10,043 nt of DNA. It comes from Flavobacteriales bacterium (GTDB lineage Bacteria > Bacteroidota > Bacteroidia > Flavobacteriales > BACL11). The stretch is from the NCBI GenBank assembly GCA_002697505.1, contig NZWA01000088.1, positions 11,319 through 21,361 on the forward strand, read 5' to 3'. Under the pieces are notes generated by a model that worked only from the letters and a program-made list of their open reading frames with translations, ran no database searches and was not told the origin of the DNA. The position numbers and the translations under genes are program-made. Shown here in pieces: positions 1-7,075 of the stretch (the stretch's first letter is position 1; every line of letters starts with the position of its first letter).

Positions 1-2
1 CA

Positions 3-419
3 AAAGATAATTGGTTGGCAATAACTGCAGGTAGTTTCAGACCAGAACAAATTGATAATTGGGTTTACTACAATAAATTATGTGAACAATTGATGAGAGA
101 AAGAGAAGAAGAAATAGTGAAGGCAGTACATTCACTACAATTAAATCATCAAGGAGTAGATGTGGTTATGGATGAAGATACAAAAGAGTTATGTTTTCTT
201 GAAGTACAACCAACATATGCATCTGGTTATCCACAAGTTGGTTGGTGTGGTTATCATCCACCATTTTATAATCCAAGTGACCCAAACCTTGTTATGTTTT
301 TACAACAAAACAAAAGTGTTTTAGAAAAAGAAATACCAATGTATTATAATAATTGGTTAGATAAAAATAATCATTTTGATTTAGTGTATAAGGAATTAAA
401 AGAATATGTTCGGTCCTAA
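3..419 (+). CDS. ATP-grasp-like ligase, C-terminal part (5' end outside window)
   Basis: The reading frame is open from the left edge, so this is the 3' part of a longer gene; the first in-window start-like codon (TTG at 15) has no ribosome binding site and is probably internal. Seen: a segment reading GVDVVMDEDT, then LCFLEVQPT followed by a Gly/Pro-containing loop. This matches the last catalytic strands of ATP-grasp enzymes, where an Asp and a Glu plus a nearby Asn hold the Mg-ATP. The usual Asn two residues after the Glu (E-[IV]-N-P) is Gln here. ATP-grasp enzymes join a carboxylate to an amine or thiol through an acyl phosphate. The gene overlaps the next by 14 bp, so the two are probably translated together. 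The family call rests on this short C-terminal signature only; the substrate is unknown. Confidence 0.55.
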   Translation, partial: KDNWLAITAGSFRPEQIDNWVYYNKLCEQLMREREEEIVKAVHSLQLNHQGVDVVMDEDTKELCFLEVQPTYASGYPQVGWCGYHPPFYNPSDPNLVMFLQQNKSVLEKEIPMYYNNWLDKNNHFDLVYKELKEYVRS

Positions 420-1281
420 TACATCCACTTCTACAGAGAGTGTTGTTTTACATTCACATAGAGATAGAGAATTTATACATACTTACGAAGATTTAAAATC
501 ATTATTTAGTGAAGTATTTGATTTGGAAAAGTATGATATTATATTTATGGGTGGTAGTGGAACTACTGCAATAGAATCAGTAGTATGGTCATTAATGAAT
601 CCGATAGGAATTGTAGGTAATGAGGGTGTTTTCAAAGACAAGTGGAAACAATTAATACGAACACATGGTAAAGAGGGTTCTTCAAAATACTATCGAGAGA
701 AGTTGTATTGTCAGTTGGAAACTTCTAATAGTTCTTATCACGAGGACGAGGGAATAGTTGATGCAATCAGTTCTTTTCCATACTATGATATACCAAAGAA
801 CACAAATATATTTATAACTTGTGTTAATAAACAATTAGGTGGTTTTCCAGGTCTTGCAATAATTGGTGTAAAGAAAAACTATTGGACACGATTGAAAGAT
901 TCAGATGAATTCAGTTATTTAAATCTCAGAAGATATTATGAATATGGATTAATAAACCAAACACCAACAACAACACCTACACAAATATATGACCATTTTT
1001 TAACTATCTTGAGAAGATTTGATATCCATGAGTTACGAGATAGAATAGATAGGAATTCAAAGGTTATAGTTGATGCAATAGGAGAGGAAAACATAATAGG
1101 GTTGAGTACTTGTCCAGTCATAACAATACCAAAAGAAAATATTCCAATAGAGATTGCAGAGAAGTGGGATTTGTATGGATTACATACGAAAAGTAAGAAC
1201 TATCAGATATTTACATATAGTTATGATAACAGGTTGTATGAAGAATTTGGAAAGGATTTAAATGAAACAATTATGGGTTGA
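406..1281 (+). CDS. Compact class V PLP-dependent aminotransferase (2-aminoethylphosphonate / alanine-glyoxylate transaminase type)
   Basis: 291 aa against about 360-380 for the usual family. Landmarks in family order: the N-terminal FGPNTSTST loop (residues 2-10; family TPGPT), FMGGSGTTAIE (47-57; the PLP-phosphate-binding GSGT motif), LETSNSS (104-110), VDAISSF (118-124; Asp119 should pair with the PLP ring nitrogen), CVNKQLGGFPG (139-149; Lys142 is the Schiff-base lysine, matching SANKCIQGVPG of PhnW), and TPTTTPTQ (186-193). The C-terminal domain is also recognisable (CPVITIP, 236-242). The shortening comes from loops lost between residues about 70 and 120, not from a broken end. The Arg that binds the substrate carboxylate near the C-terminus of PhnW is not obvious here (residues 266-270 read YQIFT), so the substrate may differ. 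The ATG follows an AAGGA at 390-394 and overlaps the upstream gene. A cytoplasmic role making an aminated building block is inferred. Confidence 0.82.
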   Translation: MFGPNTSTSTESVVLHSHRDREFIHTYEDLKSLFSEVFDLEKYDIIFMGGSGTTAIESVVWSLMNPIGIVGNEGVFKDKWKQLIRTHGKEGSSKYYREKLYCQLETSNSSYHEDEGIVDAISSFPYYDIPKNTNIFITCVNKQLGGFPGLAIIGVKKNYWTRLKDSDEFSYLNLRRYYEYGLINQTPTTTPTQIYDHFLTILRRFDIHELRDRIDRNSKVIVDAIGEENIIGLSTCPVITIPKENIPIEIAEKWDLYGLHTKSKNYQIFTYSYDNRLYEEFGKDLNETIMG

Positions 1282-1747
1282 TGTAGATTCTACATTAAAT
1301 AATCATTGGGTTAGGATACAGAAGTGGGCAATACCAAGTTTTCCAGGTAATAGTATTGATAGAAGAGCATTTACAAGAGAAGAGATAATGAAAGATGAAC
1401 CACTTCCAAATGCAGTTGAAACATTGAAAGAGTTTTCAAAAGAATGGGACATACATATTTTATCAGCCAGAGGCTTTGATGATGCTTGGAATATTACAAA
1501 AGATTGGTTAGATAAACATAATTTTTCATATACAACAATCGGTATAGTAAGAGAGGCCAAAGATAAGATTAGTATCTTGAGGAGTGTTGAGGTTGATTTA
1601 TTTATTGATGATTTATCAAGAGGACAACATTTTGGTCCATCTTATGTAGAATTATATAATGATGTTATACAAGAATTAGATAATTTAGGTATTAACTATG
1701 AACTATTTAAAAACAATTGGTTAGAGATAAAAGAGAGGCATTTATGA
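1262..1747 (+). CDS. HAD-superfamily phosphatase (5'-nucleotidase-like)
   Basis: 161 aa, with all HAD motifs in order. Motif I is WVDVDSTL (Asp7 nucleophile, Asp9 acid/base), motif II is IHILSAR (Ser68), motif III is a Lys in EAKDKI (Lys100 or Lys102), and motif IV is DLFIDDL (Asp112, Asp116, Asp117). The size and the helical insert after motif I resemble small C1-cap HADs such as deoxyribonucleotidases (NT5C type) and phage phosphatases. The reaction is hydrolysis of a small phosphate ester; a nucleotide, a sugar phosphate or a nucleic-acid end are all possible. The ATG lies 5 nt after AAAGGA (1251-1256), 20 bp inside the aminotransferase gene. The gene ends in an ATGA overlap with the following glycosyltransferase, so its product may belong to the same glycan pathway, although a nucleotide-metabolism role is equally open. 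Confidence 0.8.
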   Translation: MKQLWVDVDSTLNNHWVRIQKWAIPSFPGNSIDRRAFTREEIMKDEPLPNAVETLKEFSKEWDIHILSARGFDDAWNITKDWLDKHNFSYTTIGIVREAKDKISILRSVEVDLFIDDLSRGQHFGPSYVELYNDVIQELDNLGINYELFKNNWLEIKERHL

Positions 1748-2508
1748 AAAATGTAGTGTTCATGACTTGTTTTGAGAAGGCACCAGATTTTCTTGATTAC
1801 AAAGAGTGGTGTTTTAAAACATGGAAATATTGGTGTGATAAACACGATGTAGAATTATTAATCTTAGAAGATGAACTAAGAGATTCAGGTGGTGGAGTAT
1901 TCAACGATGGTGTTGGTATGAAACCAACATGGCAGAGATGGCATGTATGGGATGTATTAGAAGCAAATGATATTGATGCAGATAATGTGGCATTAGTTGA
2001 TATTGATACGATGGTACATTGGGATTGTCCTAATTTTTTTGAAGAGACCAATGGTGAGTTTGGGTGTGTACAAGATAAGTTCTTTTTAGAGTGGACAATC
2101 AATAGTATTAAAGGTTATCAAGATTTCTGGCCTGATGTAAAATTTGATTGGACAACATACTTTAATTGTGGATTTATTGTATTGAATAAAAAACATAAAG
2201 AATGGGCAAAAGGTGTTACTGATTTTTATTATGCAAATGAACTTGAGTTTAAAACAAGACAACACAAGACTGTTAAAAAAGGTTCAGACCAAACACCTAT
2301 TAACTATATGATAAGGGCAAGTGAACATCCTATTCATTTTTTGAGTGAGAAATATAATCTACAACAATTACATATTAGAGGTATATTAAATCCACTCATG
2401 GCAGAGGCAGGATGGGTTTGGCATTTCAATGGGTTTGATAAAGAACAAAGAAATAATTTGATGAGACAAGTATGGGATTTATTTAAGGATAAGTATGAAG
2501 TTAAATAA
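1744..2508 (+). CDS. GT-A fold glycosyltransferase with DxD motif (GT8/GT34-like)
   Basis: 254 aa when started at ATG 1744; this start is fixed by AGAGAGG (1732-1738) with a 5-nt gap and by the ATGA overlap with the HAD stop. An upstream in-frame TTG at 1717 was rejected. Key elements: ALVDIDTMVHW (83-93), whose D86-I-D88 is the metal-binding DxD of sugar-nucleotide transferases; FNCGFIVLNK (140-149), a strand typical of GT8/GT34-like enzymes; GSDQTPINYM (180-189), where Asp182-Gln183 is the usual DQ pair; and VWHFNG (225-230), a late His-containing metal-binding segment. It should transfer a sugar from a nucleotide donor to an unknown acceptor. No signal peptide or membrane helix is seen, so it is cytoplasmic. 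The following gene starts 14 bp inside this one. Confidence 0.82.
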   Translation: MKNVVFMTCFEKAPDFLDYKEWCFKTWKYWCDKHDVELLILEDELRDSGGGVFNDGVGMKPTWQRWHVWDVLEANDIDADNVALVDIDTMVHWDCPNFFEETNGEFGCVQDKFFLEWTINSIKGYQDFWPDVKFDWTTYFNCGFIVLNKKHKEWAKGVTDFYYANELEFKTRQHKTVKKGSDQTPINYMIRASEHPIHFLSEKYNLQQLHIRGILNPLMAEAGWVWHFNGFDKEQRNNLMRQVWDLFKDKYEVK

Positions 2509-3544
2509 TACATTTGCAATAGGTTGTTTAGTACAATTTTACGAAATAGACATTATTAAAGATTATTTATTAAGTGTTGCTCGTTCATTAGATAATCATA
2601 AGGATAAGGAAAATATAATTATTGATATTTGTTTCAATATGAATCAAGGATTAGAGGAAGTTGATAAAAATAAAACAAGTATGGGTGAGTTAAGAGATAA
2701 TTTCAGAGATATATTGAAAGATGTATTTGGTTACCAACACCAATTCATGGACTGTGGTGAAAATAAATATGATTTAAGGTATACAGAACATGAGAATGGG
2801 ATTTATACTATCGCAGATTACAGAAGAGAGTTCAATGAAAAATATTGTACTGAAGTTGATGTGTTGATGTGGGGGGAAAGTGATGCATTAATACCAAGAC
2901 AAACATGGGAAGTGTTAGATAATTTACACACTGCATCAGTTAATAACAATGTACACAAGTATGTTGGATTCTTCAGTACTTGTAAAATGTGGGATGATAC
3001 TTGGAAAGTTTTAGAACATCCAAAGTTTACAGATAAACCATTTATAGAAATGGATACAAAAAATTGGTGGAGTTTGAGATATAATATGAATCAAGAAGAG
3101 ATGGATAATATCAATAATGAAACAGAAGATTTAGATATTAGAAGTACAACACAATTAAAATTTAATGGTTGTGGTTTAGTGATTTCATCGGATGTGATTA
3201 AGAGTGGTGCAAATATTCCAAAGAGTGTATTTTTTGTACACGAGGATACTGCATTCATGAATAATTGTTTGATACATTTTAGAGGTCAGTTACCACAATA
3301 TATTATCAAGAACATTCTATTAGTACATAATAGAAAGTTACCAAACAAAAGAATGTATATCAAAGGACAAGATTTTTCTGATGGAGATATGACCAGAATG
3401 AGAAAACAACAATATTGGTTTCCAAATGCAGATAAGATGAGTCAAAAGAATGCATTCAACACAACAGAACAAGGATATACATATTCATGGGAAGATGTAT
3501 TTAAGGAGTTTGAAAATGGGAGCAATACACAGAGTAATACCTGA
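2495..3544 (+). CDS. Probable GT-A (GT2-like) glycosyltransferase
   Basis: 349 aa; no exact family is recognised but the layout is that of a GT-A transferase. The N-terminal strand FAIGCLVQFYE and helix are followed by IIIDICFNMNQG (41-52). A central VLMWGESDALIP (123-134) sits where the metal-binding DxD lies (E128-S-D130). FNGCGLVISSDVI (223-235) resembles the conserved GG/GCG strand before the acceptor site. VHEDTAF (248-254) matches the ED catalytic-base motif. A late His (LLVHNRKLPNK, 275-285) is a candidate third metal ligand. The protein is rich in Asn, Trp and Met and lacks a signal peptide. The ATG at 2495 has AAGGA at 2485-2489 with good spacing. The last 29 bp overlap the kinase gene. 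A pyrophosphorylase-like or non-enzymatic GT-A relative cannot be excluded. Confidence 0.6.
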   Translation: MKLNNTFAIGCLVQFYEIDIIKDYLLSVARSLDNHKDKENIIIDICFNMNQGLEEVDKNKTSMGELRDNFRDILKDVFGYQHQFMDCGENKYDLRYTEHENGIYTIADYRREFNEKYCTEVDVLMWGESDALIPRQTWEVLDNLHTASVNNNVHKYVGFFSTCKMWDDTWKVLEHPKFTDKPFIEMDTKNWWSLRYNMNQEEMDNINNETEDLDIRSTTQLKFNGCGLVISSDVIKSGANIPKSVFFVHEDTAFMNNCLIHFRGQLPQYIIKNILLVHNRKLPNKRMYIKGQDFSDGDMTRMRKQQYWFPNADKMSQKNAFNTTEQGYTYSWEDVFKEFENGSNTQSNT

Positions 3545-3905
3545 TGACAGACCAGGTCAAGTGTGGTGGTTTCATGGAAACAGCGGAAGTGGAAAGACAA
3601 ACATAGCTCTAAAGTTTGATGTACCTAATAAGATAATATTAGATGCAGATGATTTTAGAGAAAGTGTTTGGGATGATTTGGGTTTTGATGAAAAGAGTAG
3701 AAGAAAACAAAATGATAGACTTGCAAGGATTGCAAGAGTATTATGGATACAAGGAAAGAATGTAGTAATCGCGAGTATCTGTCCTTACAAAGACCAGAGA
3801 AAACAGATACGAAAAGAAATACTACCTGATGTGAAATGGATTTATGTTAATAGTAAAGATAGTAAACCAAATTCAAAAGAATATCCATTTGAAGAGGGAT
3901 GGTAG
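3516..3905 (+). CDS. Miniature APS-kinase-like P-loop kinase
   Basis: 129 aa from ATG 3516, which sits 7 nt after AAGGAG (3503-3508); an in-frame ATG at 3450 lacks such a site. Walker A is GNSGSGKT (21-28). ILDADDFR (41-48) corresponds to LDGDNVR of adenylylsulfate kinase (CysC). DLGFDEKSRRKQNDRLARIA follows like the CysC DLGF...ENIRR segment, and then ICPYKDQRKQIRKE corresponds to ISPxRxxRxxxRE. Family enzymes phosphorylate adenylyl sulfate (APS) to PAPS, the sulfate donor. Here the roughly 60-residue end of CysC, with the KxxYKKA lid and FTGID loop, is missing and replaced by a short tail (KPNSKEYPFEEGW). The substrate may therefore be APS or another small alcohol such as a sugar or nucleoside. 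The gene lies between glycosyltransferase-type genes, and no sulfotransferase or sulfurylase is in the window. Confidence 0.78.
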   Translation: MGAIHRVIPDDRPGQVWWFHGNSGSGKTNIALKFDVPNKIILDADDFRESVWDDLGFDEKSRRKQNDRLARIARVLWIQGKNVVIASICPYKDQRKQIRKEILPDVKWIYVNSKDSKPNSKEYPFEEGW

Positions 3906-4376
3906 ATGTATAAAAAAATAATTGAATGGTGGAAGAATATAACATTGGTATTGGCATTACCATTGATGGTGGTTAATACGATAATGGATTATTATGATGG
4001 TTGGGAAACAAGAGAATTAGAGAAACAAACAGAACAAATTCAAAAACAAAAAGATGATGCGTTTCAATATCACCGACATTATTTTGAAGATGAGTATTCA
4101 GTATTAATAGATGCAGATGGTCAAGAGGTAAGAATACTTGAACACGAAAGGGGTGAGGTAATTCTACCAGATACACTTACATATAATTCTTTTGATTTCT
4201 TAACAGAGTATGATGAAACACCACAAGAAAAGGTTGATAATGTTTTAACCAAAGTATTCAAACCAATACAGAATGTAGTGGGTAAAGTTACGAGTTGGTT
4301 CAAGTGGCATTTTTGGGAAAAGTGGATGGAAAGAAAGAAGAGAGAAGATTTAATTGAGAAAGGAATAAGAGGATGA
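3906..4376 (+). CDS. Membrane-anchored protein of unknown function
   Basis: 156 aa, not recognised. Residues 1-11 are basic/aromatic, and 12-27 (ITLVLALPLMVVNTIM) form one probable membrane segment. Residues 34-52 are strongly charged and Gln-rich (ETRELEKQTEQIQKQK), a likely coiled coil. A mixed acidic region with a beta-like stretch follows (EYSVLIDADGQEVRIL, 63-78), and the end is Trp-rich and basic (WFKWHFWEKWMERKKRE, 131-147), resembling an amphipathic membrane-surface helix. The ATG directly follows the kinase TAG and is preceded by GAGGG (about 3895-3899). One possibility is an inner-membrane scaffold that brings the cytoplasmic enzymes to a lipid-linked acceptor; this is inference from position only. 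A lysis or host-takeover role is equally possible. Confidence 0.7.
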   Translation: MYKKIIEWWKNITLVLALPLMVVNTIMDYYDGWETRELEKQTEQIQKQKDDAFQYHRHYFEDEYSVLIDADGQEVRILEHERGEVILPDTLTYNSFDFLTEYDETPQEKVDNVLTKVFKPIQNVVGKVTSWFKWHFWEKWMERKKREDLIEKGIRG

Positions 4377-4594
4377 GACCATTTCATAAAATATCAAAGG
4401 AACATTGGGGTGTCGAGGTTGGTGATAAGTTCAGACTAATCAAAGACCACCATGAGATTCACCATGATTTTCCAAAGGGTTCAATTTGTGTTCTCATGGG
4501 TATCAGTCATTTTCCTACCATGTATCAGTTAAAAGATTTAGAAACAAATAAAACACTTACTGTACCTTTACATAGTGTGGAGAAGATGCCGTGA
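4373..4594 (+). CDS. Small protein of unknown function, possible SH3-like beta barrel
   Basis: 73 aa, no signal peptide or membrane segment, His-rich (KDHHEIHHD, residues 24-32). The order VGDKFRLIKD ... FPKGSICVLMGI ... YQLKDLETNKTLTVPLHSVEKM alternates short strands and Gly turns as in small SH3-like barrels (KOW-type folds). This is a fold guess from pattern, not a family match. It starts in an ATGA overlap with the membrane protein, with AAAGGA at about 4358-4363 as the likely ribosome site. It ends in GTGA, so the deacetylase is translationally coupled to it. It may be an accessory or regulatory subunit of a neighbour, but nothing in the sequence proves this. Confidence 0.65.
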   Translation: MRPFHKISKEHWGVEVGDKFRLIKDHHEIHHDFPKGSICVLMGISHFPTMYQLKDLETNKTLTVPLHSVEKMP

Positions 4595-5295
4595 ACAATT
4601 TAATAGTTGCAATAGATGATATACATCCAGAAAAAGGATGGGGAGTTGAGGGAGATGTTCAAATAGAATATCTCAAGAAACTCAATGAGAAGTTCGGAGT
4701 AAAATTTGATTTCTTTGTACCAAGTAATTACCATAATAAATTTCCAATCACAAAAGAGTTTGTAGATTTTTGGAAACAATACGATTGGGTTGAACTAAAT
4801 GCACATGGACATTTTCATGCATGTGAGGGTGAGGCCATTAAAGCAAAATCACCTGATGGTCAAGATGTTTGGATGGAACTTGGTGAGATGGAATTTTTAG
4901 AATTAGAATATGGTCCTGCGGTTCAAAGAATACAAGAGAGTTTAAATTTATGGGAACAATGTGGACATAGACCAAGAGGATTTAGACCACCAGGTTGGGG
5001 AGTGAACCAACAAAGTGCAGATGCAATCAGTAATTATTTTGATTGGGTTGCAGGACACAATGAAATACATGATGGTATAACTTGGGGTTGTCAATTCTTC
5101 GAAGGTCGTGATGGTATACATCAAACTGATAACATACAATTATATGGAAACACATTTATGTTTACATCACATATCAATGGAACACATAACGATAATGTTT
5201 GGAATGAAGAAAATTTCTTGCATTTTGAGAAAGTTTTGGAATACTTATTATCACAATATAAAATACAATTCAAGACAATATCAGAGATAAAATGA
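4591..5295 (+). CDS. NodB-type polysaccharide deacetylase (carbohydrate esterase 4-like), cytoplasmic
   Basis: 234 aa with the five NodB motifs in order. Motif 1 is AIDDIH (Asp9 base, Asp10 metal). Motif 2 is NAHGHFHA, with His72 and His76 (HxxxH) as zinc ligands and an extra His74. Motif 3 is RGFRPPGWG (129-137). Motif 4 is near DWVAG (151-155). Motif 5 is FTSHING, with His194 as the catalytic acid. About 50 residues, including a negatively charged helix, lie between motifs 2 and 3, which is longer than in minimal CE4 domains. Family members remove N- or O-acyl groups from amino sugars or glycans using a divalent metal. There is no signal peptide, so it should act in the cytoplasm, for example on a nucleotide- or lipid-linked sugar. 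The start is GTG 4591, supported by GGAG (4579-4582) and the GTGA overlap. The end overlaps the GT-B gene as ATGA. Confidence 0.85.
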   Translation: MNNLIVAIDDIHPEKGWGVEGDVQIEYLKKLNEKFGVKFDFFVPSNYHNKFPITKEFVDFWKQYDWVELNAHGHFHACEGEAIKAKSPDGQDVWMELGEMEFLELEYGPAVQRIQESLNLWEQCGHRPRGFRPPGWGVNQQSADAISNYFDWVAGHNEIHDGITWGCQFFEGRDGIHQTDNIQLYGNTFMFTSHINGTHNDNVWNEENFLHFEKVLEYLLSQYKIQFKTISEIK

Positions 5296-6206
5296 AAGTT
5301 GCATTCTTTTCAGAAACAACCGTAGAAGGTAAATTACCAAGAAATTTTGAAAACGCTCGTACTGAGATTGCATGGGCAATCACATTGGATGCACCATTCT
5401 TTCCATTGAATAAATTACCATTAGATAAAAAGTTTGATTTGGGTATCGTAATAATACCAAAGAAAAATCCAAGTGTAAAACTATCAGAGGTAAGAAAAAT
5501 TTGTGGTAAGGTTGCAGTAATGCAAGAAGGCCCACATTGGTTTTTCCAAGATTACACAGTTGAATGGCAGTTTCACTACTTCAATACATTATTAGATGCA
5601 GATATAGTTTACTGTCATAATGAAAGTGATGTAAATTATTATCTTGGGTTAGGGTGTAAAGATGTAAGAGTGATGAGAAGTTTAATGATACCTGCTGGAA
5701 TTCCAAGTAGAAGTGAGTGGGGTGATGGTACAATGATGGGTGGTAATTTTGTTAGTTGGTATGGTGGATTTGATTCATACATGGTTGCAAGAGAGATAGG
5801 TAATCCTATCAGTTGTCCATCAATGGGTAGAAAACAACCACAAGAAGAAATGATAGAAGATATTAATTATTTAGATTACATGACTTGGAGAGAGTGGATA
5901 CATTGTTTATCACAATATAATATAGGTGTTCACTTGATGAGAACACACGCAGCAGGAACATTTGCAATGAATTGTGGGTTTCATGGAATACCTTGTATTG
6001 GGTACAAAGGATTGGATACACAAGAATTATTACATCCATTAACTACGGTTGAGGTTGGTGATTTGGATGAGGCAAAAAGAATAGGAAGAAAACTAAAAGA
6101 ATCTAAGAAGTTTTATGATTTATGTAGTGATACGGTTAGAAAAAGATTTAATCAACACTATACAGAAAAGGCATGGAGAAAACATTGGGAGGCAACAAAT
6201 AAATGA
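5292..6206 (+). CDS. GT-B fold glycosyltransferase (GT4-like)
   Basis: 304 aa. The N-terminal half looks like a Rossmann-type acceptor domain: VAFFSETT at the start, DLGIVIIPKK (49-58), KVAVMQEGPHWFFQD (73-87), then ADIVYCHNESDVNYY (103-117), the segment where GT4 proteins have a helix facing the cleft. The C-terminal half holds the donor-site pattern IGVHLMRTHAAGTFAMNC (211-228) followed by GFHGIPCIGYKGLDTQELLHP (229-249). This corresponds to the G-x-F/A-x-x-E-A-x-A-x-G-x-P region of GT4 enzymes, although the usual Glu is not seen. It is somewhat shorter than typical GT4 proteins (350-400 aa). It should use a nucleotide sugar in the cytoplasm; the acceptor is unknown. The ATG at 5292 lies in an ATGA overlap and has only a weak ribosome site, suggesting coupling to the deacetylase. 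Confidence 0.75.
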   Translation: MKVAFFSETTVEGKLPRNFENARTEIAWAITLDAPFFPLNKLPLDKKFDLGIVIIPKKNPSVKLSEVRKICGKVAVMQEGPHWFFQDYTVEWQFHYFNTLLDADIVYCHNESDVNYYLGLGCKDVRVMRSLMIPAGIPSRSEWGDGTMMGGNFVSWYGGFDSYMVAREIGNPISCPSMGRKQPQEEMIEDINYLDYMTWREWIHCLSQYNIGVHLMRTHAAGTFAMNCGFHGIPCIGYKGLDTQELLHPLTTVEVGDLDEAKRIGRKLKESKKFYDLCSDTVRKRFNQHYTEKAWRKHWEATNK

Positions 6207-7075
6207 ATGTATTGGTAACAGGCGGAGTAGGTTTTATCGGAACGAACCTAATAAAGAGATTATTAGAAGATGGACACAAAGTAGTTAGTTTAGACAACTA
6301 TCAGACTGGTAAAGAAGAGAATGAACAAGAGGGATGTGAATATCATAGAGTTGATATCAGAGATGGTATTGATTTTGATTTCTTTATGCCAGACCCAGAT
6401 ATCATTTATCATTTGGCAGCATTACCAAGAATCCAACCATCATTTGAATATCCAGAATTAACATTTGAAACAAATGTATTGGGTACGATGAACATAATGA
6501 GTTGGGCAAAAGAAAAAGGTTGTGGTGTGGTGTATGCAGGTTCATCATCTAAACATGGTGGTATATTTAAAAATCCATACACATTCACAAAACATCAAGG
6601 TGAAGAGATTGTAGAACTATATAATAAGGTATATGATGTACCTACTGCGATATGTAGATTTTATAATGTATATGGTCCATATCAATTAACTGAGGGTGAG
6701 TATTGTACTGTAGTTGGTATCTTTCAAAGACAATATAAAAATGGAGAGGAACTCACAATCACAGGTGATGGAGAACAGAGAAGAGATTTCACTCATGTGT
6801 ATGATATCGTGGATGGATTCGTAAAGTGTGGAGAACAATTAGATAAAGTGAGTGGAGAAGTATTTGAATTGGGTAGAGGTGAAAACTTCTCAATCAATGT
6901 TATTGCTCAATCATTTGATGTTGGGTACACCTATATACCAAAACGACCAGGTGAGGTACAAGAAACACTTTGTACAGATATGAAGGCAAGAAAGTTACTT
7001 GGTTGGAAACCTACAATAGATATATTAGATTATATAGAGGGAGTTAGAGTTGACAAAGAAATATCAAACAATTAG
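6203..7075 (+). CDS. NAD-dependent nucleotide-sugar epimerase/dehydratase (extended SDR, GalE/WbpP type)
   Basis: 290 aa. The Rossmann motif is TGGVGFIG (6-13), with Asp31 ending strand 2 for NAD preference. HLAALPR (70-76) is the family HLAA segment. The catalytic set is SSS (114-116) with Tyr126 and Lys130 (NPYTFTK). RFYNVYGP (152-159) and GDGEQRRDFTHVYDIVDG (188-205) are diagnostic of UDP-sugar epimerases and dehydratases. It is likely to convert a UDP- or dTDP-hexose by C4 epimerisation or a related oxidation. The loop between the Ser and the Tyr is about a dozen residues shorter than in GalE, part of a general compaction in this cluster. The ATGA overlap and GGGAGG (6187-6192) support the start. 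It supplies donor sugars for the flanking transferases. The exact reaction cannot be fixed from sequence alone. Confidence 0.93.
   Translation: MNVLVTGGVGFIGTNLIKRLLEDGHKVVSLDNYQTGKEENEQEGCEYHRVDIRDGIDFDFFMPDPDIIYHLAALPRIQPSFEYPELTFETNVLGTMNIMSWAKEKGCGVVYAGSSSKHGGIFKNPYTFTKHQGEEIVELYNKVYDVPTAICRFYNVYGPYQLTEGEYCTVVGIFQRQYKNGEELTITGDGEQRRDFTHVYDIVDGFVKCGEQLDKVSGEVFELGRGENFSINVIAQSFDVGYTYIPKRPGEVQETLCTDMKARKLLGWKPTIDILDYIEGVRVDKEISNN
7036..7043 (+). promoter_or_regulatory. Ribosome binding site for a TTG-started gene
   Basis: AGAGGGAG lies 6 nt before TTG 7050, inside the 3' end of the epimerase gene. It decides the start: the next in-frame ATG is at Met57, past the conserved N-terminal strand and the DDAS motif of the glycosyltransferase, so the gene must begin here with TTG. 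Confidence 0.7.

Noticed and set aside
1717..1743. TTG start at 1717 for the first glycosyltransferase
   Set aside because: ATG 1744 has AGAGAGG at proper distance, an ATGA overlap, and begins exactly at the first core strand.
3450..3515. ATG 3450 as the kinase start
   Set aside because: The extra 22 residues show no family similarity, overlap the upstream gene by 95 bp and lack a ribosome site; ATG 3516 follows AAGGAG by 7 nt.
936..5139. Several open frames of 60-101 codons on the minus strand (for example 1797-2102, 4121-4387)
   Set aside because: They lie wholly opposite strong + strand genes, lack ribosome sites, and their Ser/Leu/His/Cys-rich content is what the complement of these genes gives.
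5108..5290. 60-codon + strand frame inside the deacetylase gene
   Set aside because: It is a frame shadow of the 3' end of a well-supported gene and has no separate signals.
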